NCBI GenBank assembly: GCA_002189035.1
Contig: CM007989.1
Location: forward strand, 3,224,001 to 3,288,000
Reading direction: 5' to 3'
DNA from: Utricularia gibba
Taxonomy: Eukaryota > Streptophyta > Magnoliopsida > Lamiales > Lentibulariaceae
DNA: 64,000 nt
In this document: positions 13,101 through 23,898 of the stretch, piece after piece
How positions within the stretch are numbered: the first letter of the stretch is position 1
Layout: each line of letters opens with the position of its first letter
Program-made: the position numbers and the translations under genes
The notes under the pieces: generated by a model
Database searches by the model: none
What the model was told of the DNA's origin: nothing
The model's input: only the letters and a program-made list of their open reading frames with translations

Positions 13101-13717
13101 ATTAGAAATTAAAATACTCAAATATATATAAAAATATAGATTATTAGTAATCGATTGAATCTAATTTTTTTTAATATGATTCATGTTTTTGTATATTTAA
13201 ACTTCACGTATATTCGTCACACCATAGATTCTGAATTTCAAAAAGATTGAAATAAAAGTAATTATTAGGGTTTACTATTTGGAGGCCATTGAGTTGAAGC
13301 TATCCATGGATTTTTGGGGCACTAGGTTTAGAAAGTGTTCAAGCATCTGTGAAGCCATTTTGCGTGCCCTCCCCAACTTCATTCTCCATTGTCTCAGAGA
13401 GGAAGAGTGCCCATTCCTTGCTGCATGTCTGATATTTTATTTATTTATTTAGATATAGTAAAATAATGATAAAAAGGAGGGTTGAGTACAAAATCGGATT
13501 CGAGGTGGACCTGCCAGAGACTGAGAGAGGAGAAGATGGATGGTGGTTGGGTTCATCTTCTGCTGCTTAGGGTCTTTTGAAATTTTCTTCACTCACAAGG
13601 TAATCATCATGTGTTCTTCGCAAAAATAAATGAATGAGCAAATTGCGATTGCACTTCTACCACTTGCTTCACCTTCACACAATCCTCTCCTTTTCTCTCT
13701 GTCGTTAGTTCGTCGGC
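10173..13717. other. Long AT-rich intergenic region
   Basis: Holds one copy of a dispersed repeat (separate entry) and otherwise A/T-rich DNA with scattered GC-richer islands near 11040-11320 and 12100-12660. ORFs in those islands have no domain I recognise. The stretch up to about 10300 is probably the protease promoter. The last 300 bases before 13718 are probably MYB promoter or 5' UTR. Confidence 0.5.
10400..10885 (+). repeat. Dispersed AT-rich repeat, copy A
   Basis: This stretch aligns by eye, in the same orientation, with 30597-31015. Shared landmarks in order: an AAAATTTTTA.AAAATGAA block; repeated units built on TTATAT.GC...CATA plus AAAGTGATAAT; CATTATAA.AA; AATTAGTTTTGATAATAT; AAATATTTACAAAA; TTTTGAAACTT.AA; TTTATATTAACCGTAATTTGA. 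Inside it, units of roughly 40 bases starting TTATAT are repeated in degenerate tandem. There is no coding capacity and no obvious terminal repeat. Confidence 0.65.
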
Positions 13718-13731
13718 TATATATATATATG
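13718..13731 (+). promoter_or_regulatory. TATA box of the MYB gene
   Basis: CTATATATATATAT lies 68 bases upstream of the MYB start codon, a normal distance for a plant TATA box with a short 5' UTR. It is also a TA microsatellite, so the assignment rests on position. Confidence 0.5.
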
Positions 13732-13798
13732 TGGGTGCATCTCCATCGCCATCCTTTCTACATCAGAGCAACAAGACAATCTCTTGAAAAGCAAGACA

Positions 13799-14922
13799 AT
13801 GAGGAGGCCTGACCAGGGGTCGAGGACGGGGGAGGATGGGGTGTCGGTGAAGATGAGGAAGGGGTTGTGGTCGCCGGAGGAAGATGAGAAGCTGATGAGC
13901 TACATGCTGAGTAGTGGACAAGGGTGCTGGAGTGATATCGCGAGAAACGCGGGGTTGATGAGATGCGGGAAGAGTTGCCGGCTCCGGTGGATCAACTATC
14001 TCCGCCCGGATCTCAAACGGGGCGCGTTTTCGCAGCAGGAGGAGGAGATCATCATCCATTTGCACTCCATACTTGGGAATAGGTTGGTTTCCTATCGCTT
14101 CTCAAGCAATTTGGATGTGGGTAGGAGTAAAAATGTGAAATGGCTGCAATGACTTCAATGGAGTTTAGGGTTATGGCGAGTGTGGCATTCCGATGACTGC
14201 CATAGTTGTATTGCTGATGGTTGGATGGCAACATACTCAGGTGGTCGCAGATCGCGGCACGGCTGCCGGGGCGAACCGACAATGAGATAAAGAATTTCTG
14301 GAACTCGACGATAAAGAAGAGAATCAAGAACAACAACAGGAGCAACGTAGATGGCGCTGCTATGGCTTCAGCATCTCCACAAGGGAGTGGGGATTCAGCA
14401 CCGATGACGACTACTACATCATCAGGTCCGATCTTCATGCAGGAATACGACGTCGTTTACACAGACTCGTCATCGTCCCTGAACTCCGCAGTGCAGACAC
14501 AAACCATGCCCCCCTTGCCTTCTCATTTCTCCGGCTACTCCATTCCACATCTTGATCCGCACCATGCCCTAAACGCCGCCGTTTCGTCCGGCCCACTTCC
14601 CAGCTTCACCTTCAATGCGGAGCTGGGAGAGTTTGTGGAGGATCACTGCAACTACAACTACAACTACAATTACAACTACAGTATGGAACCATGTATTACA
14701 GGGTTGGAAAATGAGGTTTCTGACCCTGGAATGGACAATTTTCTGGGGAGGAGGACTACGGGAAACGTGGTCAACACCAATCATTTTCTTGAAGAAGAAC
14801 AAGACATGATGATTGGTGTGGGAAATCAATGGCAAGAACAAAGCTTCAAGAGATGGGAATCGGATTGGGAAGGCTCTTTGGCTAATGTGTCCTCTTTACC
14901 TTACCTTGACTTTTCTCACTGA
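13799..14922 (+). CDS. R2R3-MYB transcription factor, MYB46/MYB83 type
   Basis: DNA-binding regulator. MYB46 and MYB83 are master activators of secondary cell wall genes. Exons 13799-14082 and 14241-14922, joined at GNR|W inside R3 (AAT AG|GTTGGT ... CTCAG|G TGG). The start is ATG at 13799 (MRRPDQG). R2 carries [22 protein letters not shown] and [21 protein letters not shown]3 carries the regularly spaced Trp of [20 protein letters not shown] and then NSTIKKRIK. These blocks resemble MYB46/83 closely. The C-terminal half is Ser/Gln/Asn-rich, contains a (Asn-Tyr)n run near residues 168-178, and ends with an acidic, Trp-containing stretch likely to be the activation region. Product about 321 residues. 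There is only one intron here; the earlier R2 intron of many MYBs is absent. Confidence 0.85.
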
Positions 14923-15858
14923 AATGACCATTCTCTCCCCCACCTCCCATATCCCATTTCCCATTGCATCATTTCTAGTGAATCCCTTTTCAGAATCTCT
15001 TCCAAAAATAAAGAAAACCCTTGATCGTTGGGTGAACATACTGTACCATAGTGCATTGCTCAAGCATGGGAGATCGAAGGTTGTGATACCCGTGGAGGAG
15101 GATATGCAAAGAAAACTGTTGTAGTCTTCTTCTGACTGTCATCCCTTTCTTGAAATGATGGCATCTGCAATACATACACGTTCTAAAATATTAATTGCAT
15201 TTGAAGTAGAAACATGAACCAATTTTGGCTGAATGCTTTGATCCCACTCTGAAGTAACCTGCTGGATGGAATATTCAGCTTCTGGGAGATTGCTGCTTAG
15301 CCACACACCTTGTGCAAATTTCCAAGATGCTCCACCATCCCCTCCCTCCCTCCTAGTCATGGACATGTGTCTGACAACAGCCTCCTCGTTTTTGTGTGTA
15401 CTTTCAAATTAACATATTTAAAATGACACCCTCTATCATTTTTCTATTGATTCTGGTTTACATCCAACCAAACACAAGTAATTTAAGATCATTTGTTTTG
15501 TCGGTTTAACTTCGCTATAGATCTGGTTTGATTGTGTAAGCAAGTATTGTTGGATCGATAGAAGATATTTACAGAAAACTGATGTGTATGTATATCAGTC
15601 AGCAAGCAGCTAATGCTTTGAGCTCACACAGTCCTGCATGTATAAGTTCAAAAACATGTCTGTGAGCTCCAACGAATTGTCAAGTACACGTTCAAAGCAA
15701 AAGGGTAACAAGCTACCAGGTCAATTCCTCTGCTTGTAGTGTTTTTTGATTATGCACATAACCCCATTTGACAAAAAAATGTAAAATACTCTAAGTTAGA
15801 GGCAATTTATAGTATAGGAATGAGGTACCAGGAGCCAAAAAAGATTGAGGGGTAGCTG
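14923..15858. other. Intergenic region between convergent MYB and CLASSY genes
   Basis: Expected to hold the 3' UTRs of both convergent genes. The minus-strand ORF at 15139-15366 resembles nothing I know. Confidence 0.5.
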
Positions 15859-18800
15859 CTAAACATCAGATAGCCCAAGGTTCTGGACGAAATCTGATTC
15901 CTTTTCTTGATGAACAACCTTCTCGAAGATGTGTCGCACTCCATCTCGGTCTAGATCACGCATTGCATCTAAAACTTGGTCTTCCCAGGTGACTTGTGGC
16001 TTTTCACTGTGGACATGATGTCCATCAAGGGGAGAGAATATGAGCTCAGAAATGCGCTCCTTGTGAATCTGGCGCTCAAACTGCCTCACTTCTGTCCCTG
16101 AAGTGAACAAACGGTAAACGTATACTATTTTCTTCTGACCAAGTCGATAGGCACGGCTTATGGCTTGTTTTTCAACTGAAGGGTTCCATACTGTGTCGAG
16201 CAAGACAACTCTTGACGCTCCCACCAAACTTATCCCTTCACAGCAAGCCTTTTGTGATGCTAGAAGCACCCTTGCTTCACTATCATCATCATTGAAAGAA
16301 GAAATGGCCTGCTGTCGCAACCTCTGATCGAACTTGCCATCCATGTAAAGAATTTCCTTCCCTTCTTTCCATGAGAAGCAAGCTTCAAGGTGCTTTCTTA
16401 TGAAGACTAGAGGATCGAGATACCGACTGAACACTAAGACCCTCTCACCAAGTGCATCAGCTAACTTTATCAGCTCCCGTACAAATGTCAACTTCACCCC
16501 GGCATTTTTATCTGATTCAAGCTCCTGAAGCTCACTCTTGTAGGATGAAAATAGCTTATTGTTCACCATCAATGAGGGATGGACGGAGATCAATGACACA
16601 AGGCGAGTGCATTCGAACATACCTTTGATATTCCCTGCAGTTTCCAGCATTGTCTTTTGCAGGCCGATGGGAACTAGAAACACTATAGCACATCTCAATC
16701 CAGGTAAGCTCTCTTCAAGTATCTTACCTTTGTGAACATGGACAAAGGAGTGGAGCATCTCTTTCAGCCTCTTCAATCCATCTGAACATTTTCCAATAGA
16801 ACTTGTCAAATCTGACCAGTTTTTCTTGGCCTCACTGGTCTTTCTTCCTCTTTTCACCGTTCTAATCTGGCCTTCAATCTCGATCTCAAACATGGGATTC
16901 ACCAGGCGTAGTGTGTTGTACAACTCATTCAAGTTGTTCTGAAACGGTGTTCCTGATAGTATTATCCGACGATGCGTCTTGACTTTCGTTAGAGCATTAT
17001 ACATTTGGCTCTGATCATTGCGTGGAGTATGCCCCTCATCAAGAACCAAGAGTCCAGGGTACTCAAGAAGCACAGTCCTGATATGTCCACTCAGCTGCTC
17101 TTGGCTATCTTCAACAAGCCTTTCAAAAAGCTGATAGCCTATTCCCAGGACACTTGGGCTGTTTATCCAAGAGAACAACTTCAGGAGACGAATACAGTCT
17201 TTGTCCAATTTACAGCTTCCCACTTGCCGAGCAAGATTCATAGCCACAACATTTTCACTACCTGAAAGTTCTCCATTGTTCATGTTGTGGAAAGGGATGT
17301 CAACGTTCCATTTTTTGAACTCAGATTCCCATGTCAGCAGCATCCCAAGAGGAGCTATAATCACTGGGCGACTGTCTGGATACTGCTTCAAAAATGAATG
17401 AATGAAAACTATACTGAGCCTGGTTTTCCCTGTTCCTGGAGCATGTGAAATTATACAACCGCGACCAGCACTCGACAATGGCTGTTTCAGATTCTCTAGC
17501 ATTGTACCCCCAGCTAAATTTTTCCACATGAACTCAAAGCCTTCACGCTGGTGAGGATACATATCCTCTTGAAAGCCACAAATCAAATCCCATACCGTGC
17601 CTGTGGAAAAAGTGGTAGAATTAGGAGCTTCATTACCTGAGCCCGGAAGTTGATGTCATCGAGCAGGGAATTTGGAGATCCATCGGTATGAAGCTTTCTG
17701 GTTTGTGCATCCGAGGGTGGCTTATACTGCACAAGAGCACAAATGTGATCTGTAATAGCCCGAAACAGCATTGAAACTGAACAACAGAAAATACAAGGCC
17801 AATGTACTTACAAATGGTGCTATGACATGCTTCACATCCAAAACAATCACTGAGCAAAACTTACACAAAAGTCCAATTTGTTCATCAAAAAAGAGTTGGT
17901 GTTCCCCTCTGCTGCAACAAGCTGCAGGATATGCATCAATCTCAGAGGGTTCTTGGCCATCAATTTCAGACTGAAAAAGTAAAGGAAAAAAGAGAGAAGA
18001 CAGCTTAGAGCATCTCATATATGCACTGGAGATGAAGTGATTATTTTGGCTATTGATCAACTTTTCTTCTCAACGATAAAAAACAGAGAGAGATCTACCT
18101 CAGAGAAGGACGTTTCAGCAGTATCAGAAGCGTCAAGCCGCATACAAAATTCCATCTCACGAAAGAGTGAATCGATTTGCTTATCCCACTCAGATTTCTC
18201 CTGAGGTTTTTCCACCTCATCCTCGAACCTAAACTTCCATTTTTTTTCCTGATCCAGAGAAACATCCCTAGCCTGCTGCGGGCGTTCCTTGATAGAGTAT
18301 ATGGATTCTAAGAGAATTTTCGCCATATCAAGATTTTTAGCATCATTCCCAAATTTCACAGCATTCTTGAACCAGTGGTTGCTCTTATTCTCTGGCTCCT
18401 TGGCAGTCACGCCACCCTGCTCCTCTGAAAATTCTACTTGGCCTTGAGTTCTTTTGTGGCCTAAGTCAGGGATTCGAACGGCTGCATTGTCATCCTTTTC
18501 ATAATCAAGCTTCCCACTTCGTTTTTTATCATTCAAAATGCAATAGGAGTTTCCCATCTCTTCAACCAAGACAGGTGTGTTTTCTTGTTCGTTCCTCTGA
18601 TCATGATCATCACTATTCTGCTCTTTGTTCGCATCTTCAATACTACCACGCCAATGCTTTCTCTGGGCATTATTTGTTCCTTTCCCTTTAGAATGATGCG
18701 AAAATTTCAGTCTTCTGGTGTCTAGATGACCACATTCATCATCACGTTTCTTCGAACTTTCACCAGCTTCCTCACCTGTGTAGAATTTTTTCTTCCATGT

Positions 18801-19550
18801 TCTGCCTTTCTCATTCCTATTCGAAGATGATTTTCCAATATTTTCCTCAACAGCATCCTCTCCATTCAGCGTGGTATGCCGATCCTTTCCCTTGGCATCA
18901 AGAGTACTTTTCTCTTTAGAATCATGTGATGAGTTCATGGCTAGATCATCTTCAAACTCATTAGCATCAGCTTCAAACTCCAAGGCATCATCATCATCAT
19001 CTTCTTCATCTTCGAGAGAAGAATCACTATCTGAAATCTCGGAATCTCTGGAAATTGGTCCCTGAGCTTCAAAGTCTTCATCAGATATATGATCCTCCTC
19101 CTCACTTGAGTTAACTTCCACCACTTCACACGATTTATCGATTCCTTCAGATTCAATTTTAGACAAAGAACCTGACGCTGAACCAGAAACTACTCTAAGA
19201 TTGGAACCATTTGAGAATACTTCTTCAAACTCCACATCATCATCGCTCAGATCAATAACATCAGGTTTTCTTCTGTCACCAACTTTGAGATCACTTTTCT
19301 TCGATCTCTTAAAAACTTTAGGCCTCGAATTCCAAGACTCCTCAATATTCTGAAATCCCCCTCTCTTCTTAGCAGTTGAACCTTTTGGGCACTTAACAAA
19401 ATGCTCCCTTGATGAACTAGACCCCGAATCAGAGATCCGTATGTACCCAGTTTTCCTCTCATTACCACCAGATAGTCCCCAAGGTTCAGTCTTCATAGCA
19501 TAAAGATAGGCATCCCACTGATTGCGGGTTCTGGGCCGGCGAGTAGTCAT
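15859..19550 (-). CDS. CLASSY3/4-type SNF2 chromatin protein of RNA-directed DNA methylation
   Basis: CLASSY proteins are nuclear SNF2-like factors that bring RNA polymerase IV to its target loci for 24-nt siRNA production. Exons 18099-19550, 17812-17970, 17637-17726, and 15859-17636. The N-terminal third is acidic and low-complexity (DSDSSLEDEEDDDDDALEF). A Cys-containing segment follows (CSRGEHQLFFDEQIGLLCKF), then WDLICGFQEDMYPHQREG and the SNF2 core: Walker A HAPGTGKT near residue 630, DEGH box, LSGTPFQNN motif III, and QAISRAYRLGQKK motif VI. Exon 3 ends in RAQ and the next open frame begins NEAPNSTTFSTGTVWDLI. A single missing G near 17636 would join them with no intron, and the gene would then close at about 1159 residues. 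The length is nearer CLSY4 than CLSY3. Confidence 0.85.
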
Positions 19551-20838
19551 CTCAACTACAAAATCTCTCAGTTAATCAGAACACATAGCAGGAAAAACTC
19601 TAGTAATCAAGCCTGGCATCAAATGTGCACTCCATCAGTTACTCAAAAGTGATAAGCCTATCCGCGATCTGCGAATCCGCTAAAAAAGCAAAGACTAGTT
19701 CTACTTCTGCGGCTGAAAGCAAAAGGCGGAGGAGGTAAAATTTGGAGGACCTCAAAAGGGAAGTGAAGGGGGCCTTCGAAGCAGCTCTGAGGAATCTGTT
19801 CAGAGAGTTAGGGGAAGCAATCGGGGAGAAAAGACGGGGTTCTGCCGTGGAGCAACAATGCAGAGACGATAATGGGGCAATCGCCGGCGCAATCTGGTCA
19901 GGATTCAGGGAGTTTGAGTTTCAACGGGGCTATGTTGGAGGAGGATAAGTTTCATTGGGTGGCCATCACAGTCAAAGACAGGAACTCTGCATGTCTTGCT
20001 TCCGAGTCCAATCAGAATTCTCCATCAGCAAATCCCAAGATGGGGGAGACCGAGTCCGAGCCCGCGTCCGTTCCACTCCTCTTAATACATTAAACTGAAA
20101 GCCATCCCATTGATTCCAAGCACACCCCTCCAAATGTGCAGCCTTAAATTGGGTAAAGAAGATGAGAAGATTCTTCTCTCCCCACCAACTAAAGTCACGC
20201 CATTGACATGTACTCACAGTCAGAGAGAATAATTGTCCCCGCCTTATTTGCTTCTCATGTTCTTTTCGTACAAAACATCAACAAAAAAAAAAGTGAATAT
20301 TAAACATGAACAATCATTTTTCGATTCAAAGATCGTATCTTTTTCACCGTTCGTGTGCGTTTTGAGTAGTTTACGTTATGGGAGGATTGCATTAAACTGG
20401 AAGCCAGATGGGTGTTTCTCCATCTTCCTTGTAGTTATATAAGAAATTATAAAATAAATAACAACAAAAAATTGAGATCATAATATATGATCATAATGCA
20501 GGTGGTATATAGTGGGGTAATGTTTAAAGCTGTTTTATTTTTACATTACACTATGTTTATTTTCAATATATCAAAAACTTATACCAAACATTTTTTTTCG
20601 ATAAAATTATTTGTTATTACAGTGTTGATCATGCTCATCCAGTTTATTGAATTATGTGCGCAGTCCAGACACCAGATTGGATTGTTTGACTTTCAACTTG
20701 CTCAAAATTACAATCTTACATTATTACTTGGTAGTATTAATCCCTGAAAACAACAGCACGTGCGGAAACGACAGATTCAGACAGTATGGAGAGCATCTGA
20801 TGTGTATGAATTTAGAGCGCATTTGGAGGATAAGAAGT
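19551..20838. other. Intergenic region, no recognised gene
   Basis: The first 200 bases are probably the CLASSY 5' UTR and promoter. A GC-richer block at 19740-20095 has short plus-strand ORFs with no domain I recognise. The remainder is AT-rich. Confidence 0.5.
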
Positions 20839-21323
20839 TCAAGGGAGAGAGGTTTGTTTGGAAGGGCCCTGCTTCGGCTCCCTCTTCTCTTCTTCTTCTT
20901 CTTCTTCTGCGACTTGCTCATCCATGAAAGCTGAGGCTGGAAAGGTCCTCCCGATCCCCACACTGCTCTTGAAGTAGATCTTCTCCTGCTCAATGCTCAT
21001 CTCCACGATGGGCACCCAGACAAGCAGCTGCTTGCTCTTCACCCCCTTCATCTTCTTCATCTTCCCCTTCTCCACGAACGCGGTCACCTCCTTGTCGTAC
21101 CTCACCAGAGTGCCTGTGGAAGGGAACAGATGCTCCAATGCCGACTCCTGCTTCATCCAAACGAACCCCGTCTCACGCACCAATCCGCACTCTTGGAGGT
21201 CCTTCAGGGGGACGCCTCCCGGAAAACCCAGTTCCGAGAGGAGCTTCAGGGAGTGAAGAGAGCAGTCGGCTGCCCACGCACGACCTCCGCTTCCAGGGGC
21301 TCGGCTATGGCGGTTGTAGCCAT
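20839..21323 (-). CDS. DUF538 family protein (SVB-like)
   Basis: Small plant protein of the DUF538 family, whose SVB members affect trichome size and stress responses; the biochemical activity is not established. Family blocks in order: LLSELGFPGGVPLKDLQECG, RETGFVWMKQ, GTLVRYDKEVTAFVEKG, KMKKMKGVKSKQLLVWVPI, and IGRTFPASAF. A Glu-rich tail follows. The ATG at 21323 begins MATTAIAEPLEAEVVRG, which fits the family N-terminus, but that frame hits a stop unless one base is added near 21255. With it the product is about 161 residues, a normal family length. Single exon. Confidence 0.8.
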
Positions 21324-22828
21324 TGGTGAAGGAATGAGTGAATGAATGAATGCAGGGAGGTGGCTTTATAGTAATGAGAAGGTCAAGGTCATGGGAGTTG
21401 AGCTAAAGTTGAATTAGTTGATCAAGTTGTTCACCAAAACATAAACTTACATTGTCGTGACACAAGTCAAAGTTTTAAAAGTTATGAATCTCAATTTCGA
21501 AATCAGGCGTGTATGTTTGAATATGGTATCGATGCATATTTCAGATGTTGGGAGAAATTTAAAACTATATGCAGAGATCATTGGGAGGCAGGAGAAAAAT
21601 CCACAGAAAATAGGAGGGGAACTCAGCGTATATGGTAGCGCTGAAAGCATTACATGGATCAGCACATTAACACCTACAAGAATCATCTTTCTCCACAGAT
21701 TCCTTCAAAAGTAACAGGGTTCTAGAAACACCTGATAATCGTGAAGGATTTGCGAAGAATCTTCCCATACGTCATGCTTGCAGTGGCCAAGTACGAGGCC
21801 ATGACGAACCACTCCATGTTCTTATCTAACCAGATTACGGTCCCTGCAACTGCATAGAAAGAAATATGAAATAAGGAGAAAAAACAGTAACCACAAGCAG
21901 GCAAGGAATGGGAGAAGAGGAATGGAATCAGGCACGGAGTAACATAGCAAAGGCGGAAATCTTGTCACAGTGAAATGCATTTTAAGCACCTACTACAGTC
22001 AAAACTTTGCAGTTGATAAGGGATTGGCAATCAAAAGTGCGCATGGAGCCTCACTGAACAATCAAAATATAATTTGATAAGGAACCATAAATCGGCAAGT
22101 AGAATGAAAAAGCAGCGATGTACAAAGAATAGCGTAAAAATGGAAACATTATCATCGTCCAATAGGAGAGAGGAACTTGGAAACAGCCAGCTTCAAACAA
22201 AATACGGATACCCAAGGTACCGAACCTGGAGTGTCACATTGCAAGATCCGAAGAGCAGACTCGGAATAGCTGTGATGTTAGAAGAAGGTAAAAACGTAAA
22301 ACACAACAAAACTACCGCTGGCCATCTAGGTTCTTTCAACAACTTGATGACCCCCTTAAGATGTCTGCTTTGACTTCTTACCTCCGGAATAATTTAGCAC
22401 TAACGCATATACCATTGATCCCCTTTCCATCATACTATCAATAAATAGCCCGGCAGATCCAAAACGTAAGATCTACGGAAATCTTTAGATGGATAAAGCA
22501 TGAGACGAAGCCAAATCTACATCGAGGCGATTCTCACAAAACGTCAGCCTTGTGGCGTTCTCAAGACTGCACATTGCTATTGCCATCTAAGTATTGAGAC
22601 TTTGAGAAAATTATCACGGAAACTCACTTGTATGTTCGTAACACTGAAGCCCTAGTAGCATATCGATAAACAAAACTTCTAAGCAAACAATCTCATCATC
22701 CACAAAAAAACACATGGCATGAATCAATCTCGAAAACCATGCAAAAACTTCACTGCACACATCGAAGTTGAATTCCAACATCAATTGTAAGAGGAATGAA
22801 GGGAAAAAAGCAGGCACCTGAATCATCC
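21324..22828. other. Intergenic region and likely NF-YC 3' UTR, with one exon-like segment
   Basis: The NF-YC stop is followed within about 15 bases by a possible donor (GATTCAG|GTGCCT), so its 3' UTR may be spliced. A minus-strand segment near 21734-21855, bounded by TATGCAG and ATCAG|GTGT, would encode a short hydrophobic peptide (see findings). No other coding signal was recognised. Confidence 0.4.
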
Positions 22829-23530
22829 CTATCCGTCGAGATTGCCCTGCCCACTGCTTGCCCCGCCGCCACTTCCATACGAGCCATCCTCCGTTGGGTT
22901 CTGCCATACCGATTGCCACGCTTGCGAAGGCGCTGGATGTCCAGCCTGCACGTACATACTAGGATCCATCCCAGGTACAGCAGGTCGACCCATCATAGGC
23001 TGACCTATTGGGGGATAATAGTATGGAACACCTGTAACCCCAGCCGGACCACCGGGAGGAGCAACAATGCCGCCCAAAGCCGCCGCATCGTCCTTAATCG
23101 CATCCCGAGGAACGATGTCTACAAGGAAATCGAATATATCTGTGCGTGTAATCGCAGCGGCGATATCGTCTTTCTGGAGTGTCCGCCTCTTATTCTCCTC
23201 GGCGTGGAGCCAGGACCGAATCGTGAGCTCGAGAATGAACAATTCGCACGCTTTCGCGAAAAGAATCGGTGCCTCCGCCGATATCATCCGCACATCTTCA
23301 TCTGCTTTCATGATCTTCTTAATCCTAGCCAATGGCAGTTGATGATTCTTGAAATCGTTCACCTGCTCGATTTCTTGACGCTGGTATGCCCAAAACATCT
23401 GAAGTTGTTGCTGCTGCTGATTGAGGAGGTGCTGATACGGCGGCTGCGGATACGCCGCCCCCTGAGGTGGGTACGGCGCACCAGCAGCGGCAGCGGCGGC
23501 GGCGGCGCTTTGCTGCTGATTGTTTTCCAT
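22829..23530 (-). CDS. NF-YC: Nuclear transcription factor Y subunit C (NF-YC1/3/4/9 type)
   Basis: Histone-fold subunit of the trimeric CCAAT-binding factor. It pairs with NF-YB in the cytosol or nucleus and then with NF-YA, or with CONSTANS-type proteins in flowering and light signalling. Single uninterrupted coding exon of 233 residues, as usual for this subclade. The N-terminus is Ala/Gln/Pro-rich with [19 protein letters not shown]. The histone fold follows ([66 protein letters not shown]). The tail is Pro/Gly-rich. Start is ATG at 23530 and stop is TAG at 22829-22831. No frame defect. The CBSCBSPB gene lies 370 bases upstream on the same strand. Confidence 0.92.
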   Translation of the reverse strand: MENNQQQSAAAAAAAAGAPYPPQGAAYPQPPYQHLLNQQQQQLQMFWAYQRQEIEQVNDFKNHQLPLARIKKIMKADEDVRMISAEAPILFAKACELFILELTIRSWLHAEENKRRTLQKDDIAAAITRTDIFDFLVDIVPRDAIKDDAAALGGIVAPPGGPAGVTGVPYYYPPIGQPMMGRPAVPGMDPSMYVQAGHPAPSQAWQSVWQNPTEDGSYGSGGGASSGQGNLDG

Positions 23531-23898
23531 TATCGGAGCAGGGGAGAAAACCGGTCGAAATCGTTGTGGGGAGGGAGCAGGGGCAACTGCTAGTGTTTAT
23601 TGAAACAGAAACTGGACAAAACATAAAACCTGGCAATAGCAACACAATGTGCACCTTCTGATGCGTAGTGTACAATCCTAGAATCTACCACCGGATTGGA
23701 GACAGCGTTTCTGATTAGATCTACGCGGGTGCAATTCCGTGTGACGCACCCCAGGCTACCAGGTGATGCAACCAATAATTACCCGCCTGCGTTAATTTCA
23801 CACTAGAAATTGAAGTACGGTCCATTTCATTCCACCCCACTGTATATGTACACTGTTACATCCGTACAACGGGTGCAAGTTTCTCTGAGAATCCATGG

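Noticed and set aside
13784-13798. N-terminal extension of the MYB protein from an upstream TTG
   Set aside because: Plant nuclear genes rarely use TTG, and the ATG at 13799 gives the expected MYB46/83-type N-terminus.
19742-20093. Two overlapping plus-strand ORFs near 19.8 kb
   Set aside because: Short, no domain, no splice-site or conservation evidence; probably chance ORFs in a GC-richer block near the CLASSY promoter.
22796-23593. Long plus-strand ORF of 265 aa
   Set aside because: It is antisense to the NF-YC gene, whose histone-fold protein is unmistakable on the other strand. The plus-strand product matches nothing and follows from the GC-rich codons of NF-YC.
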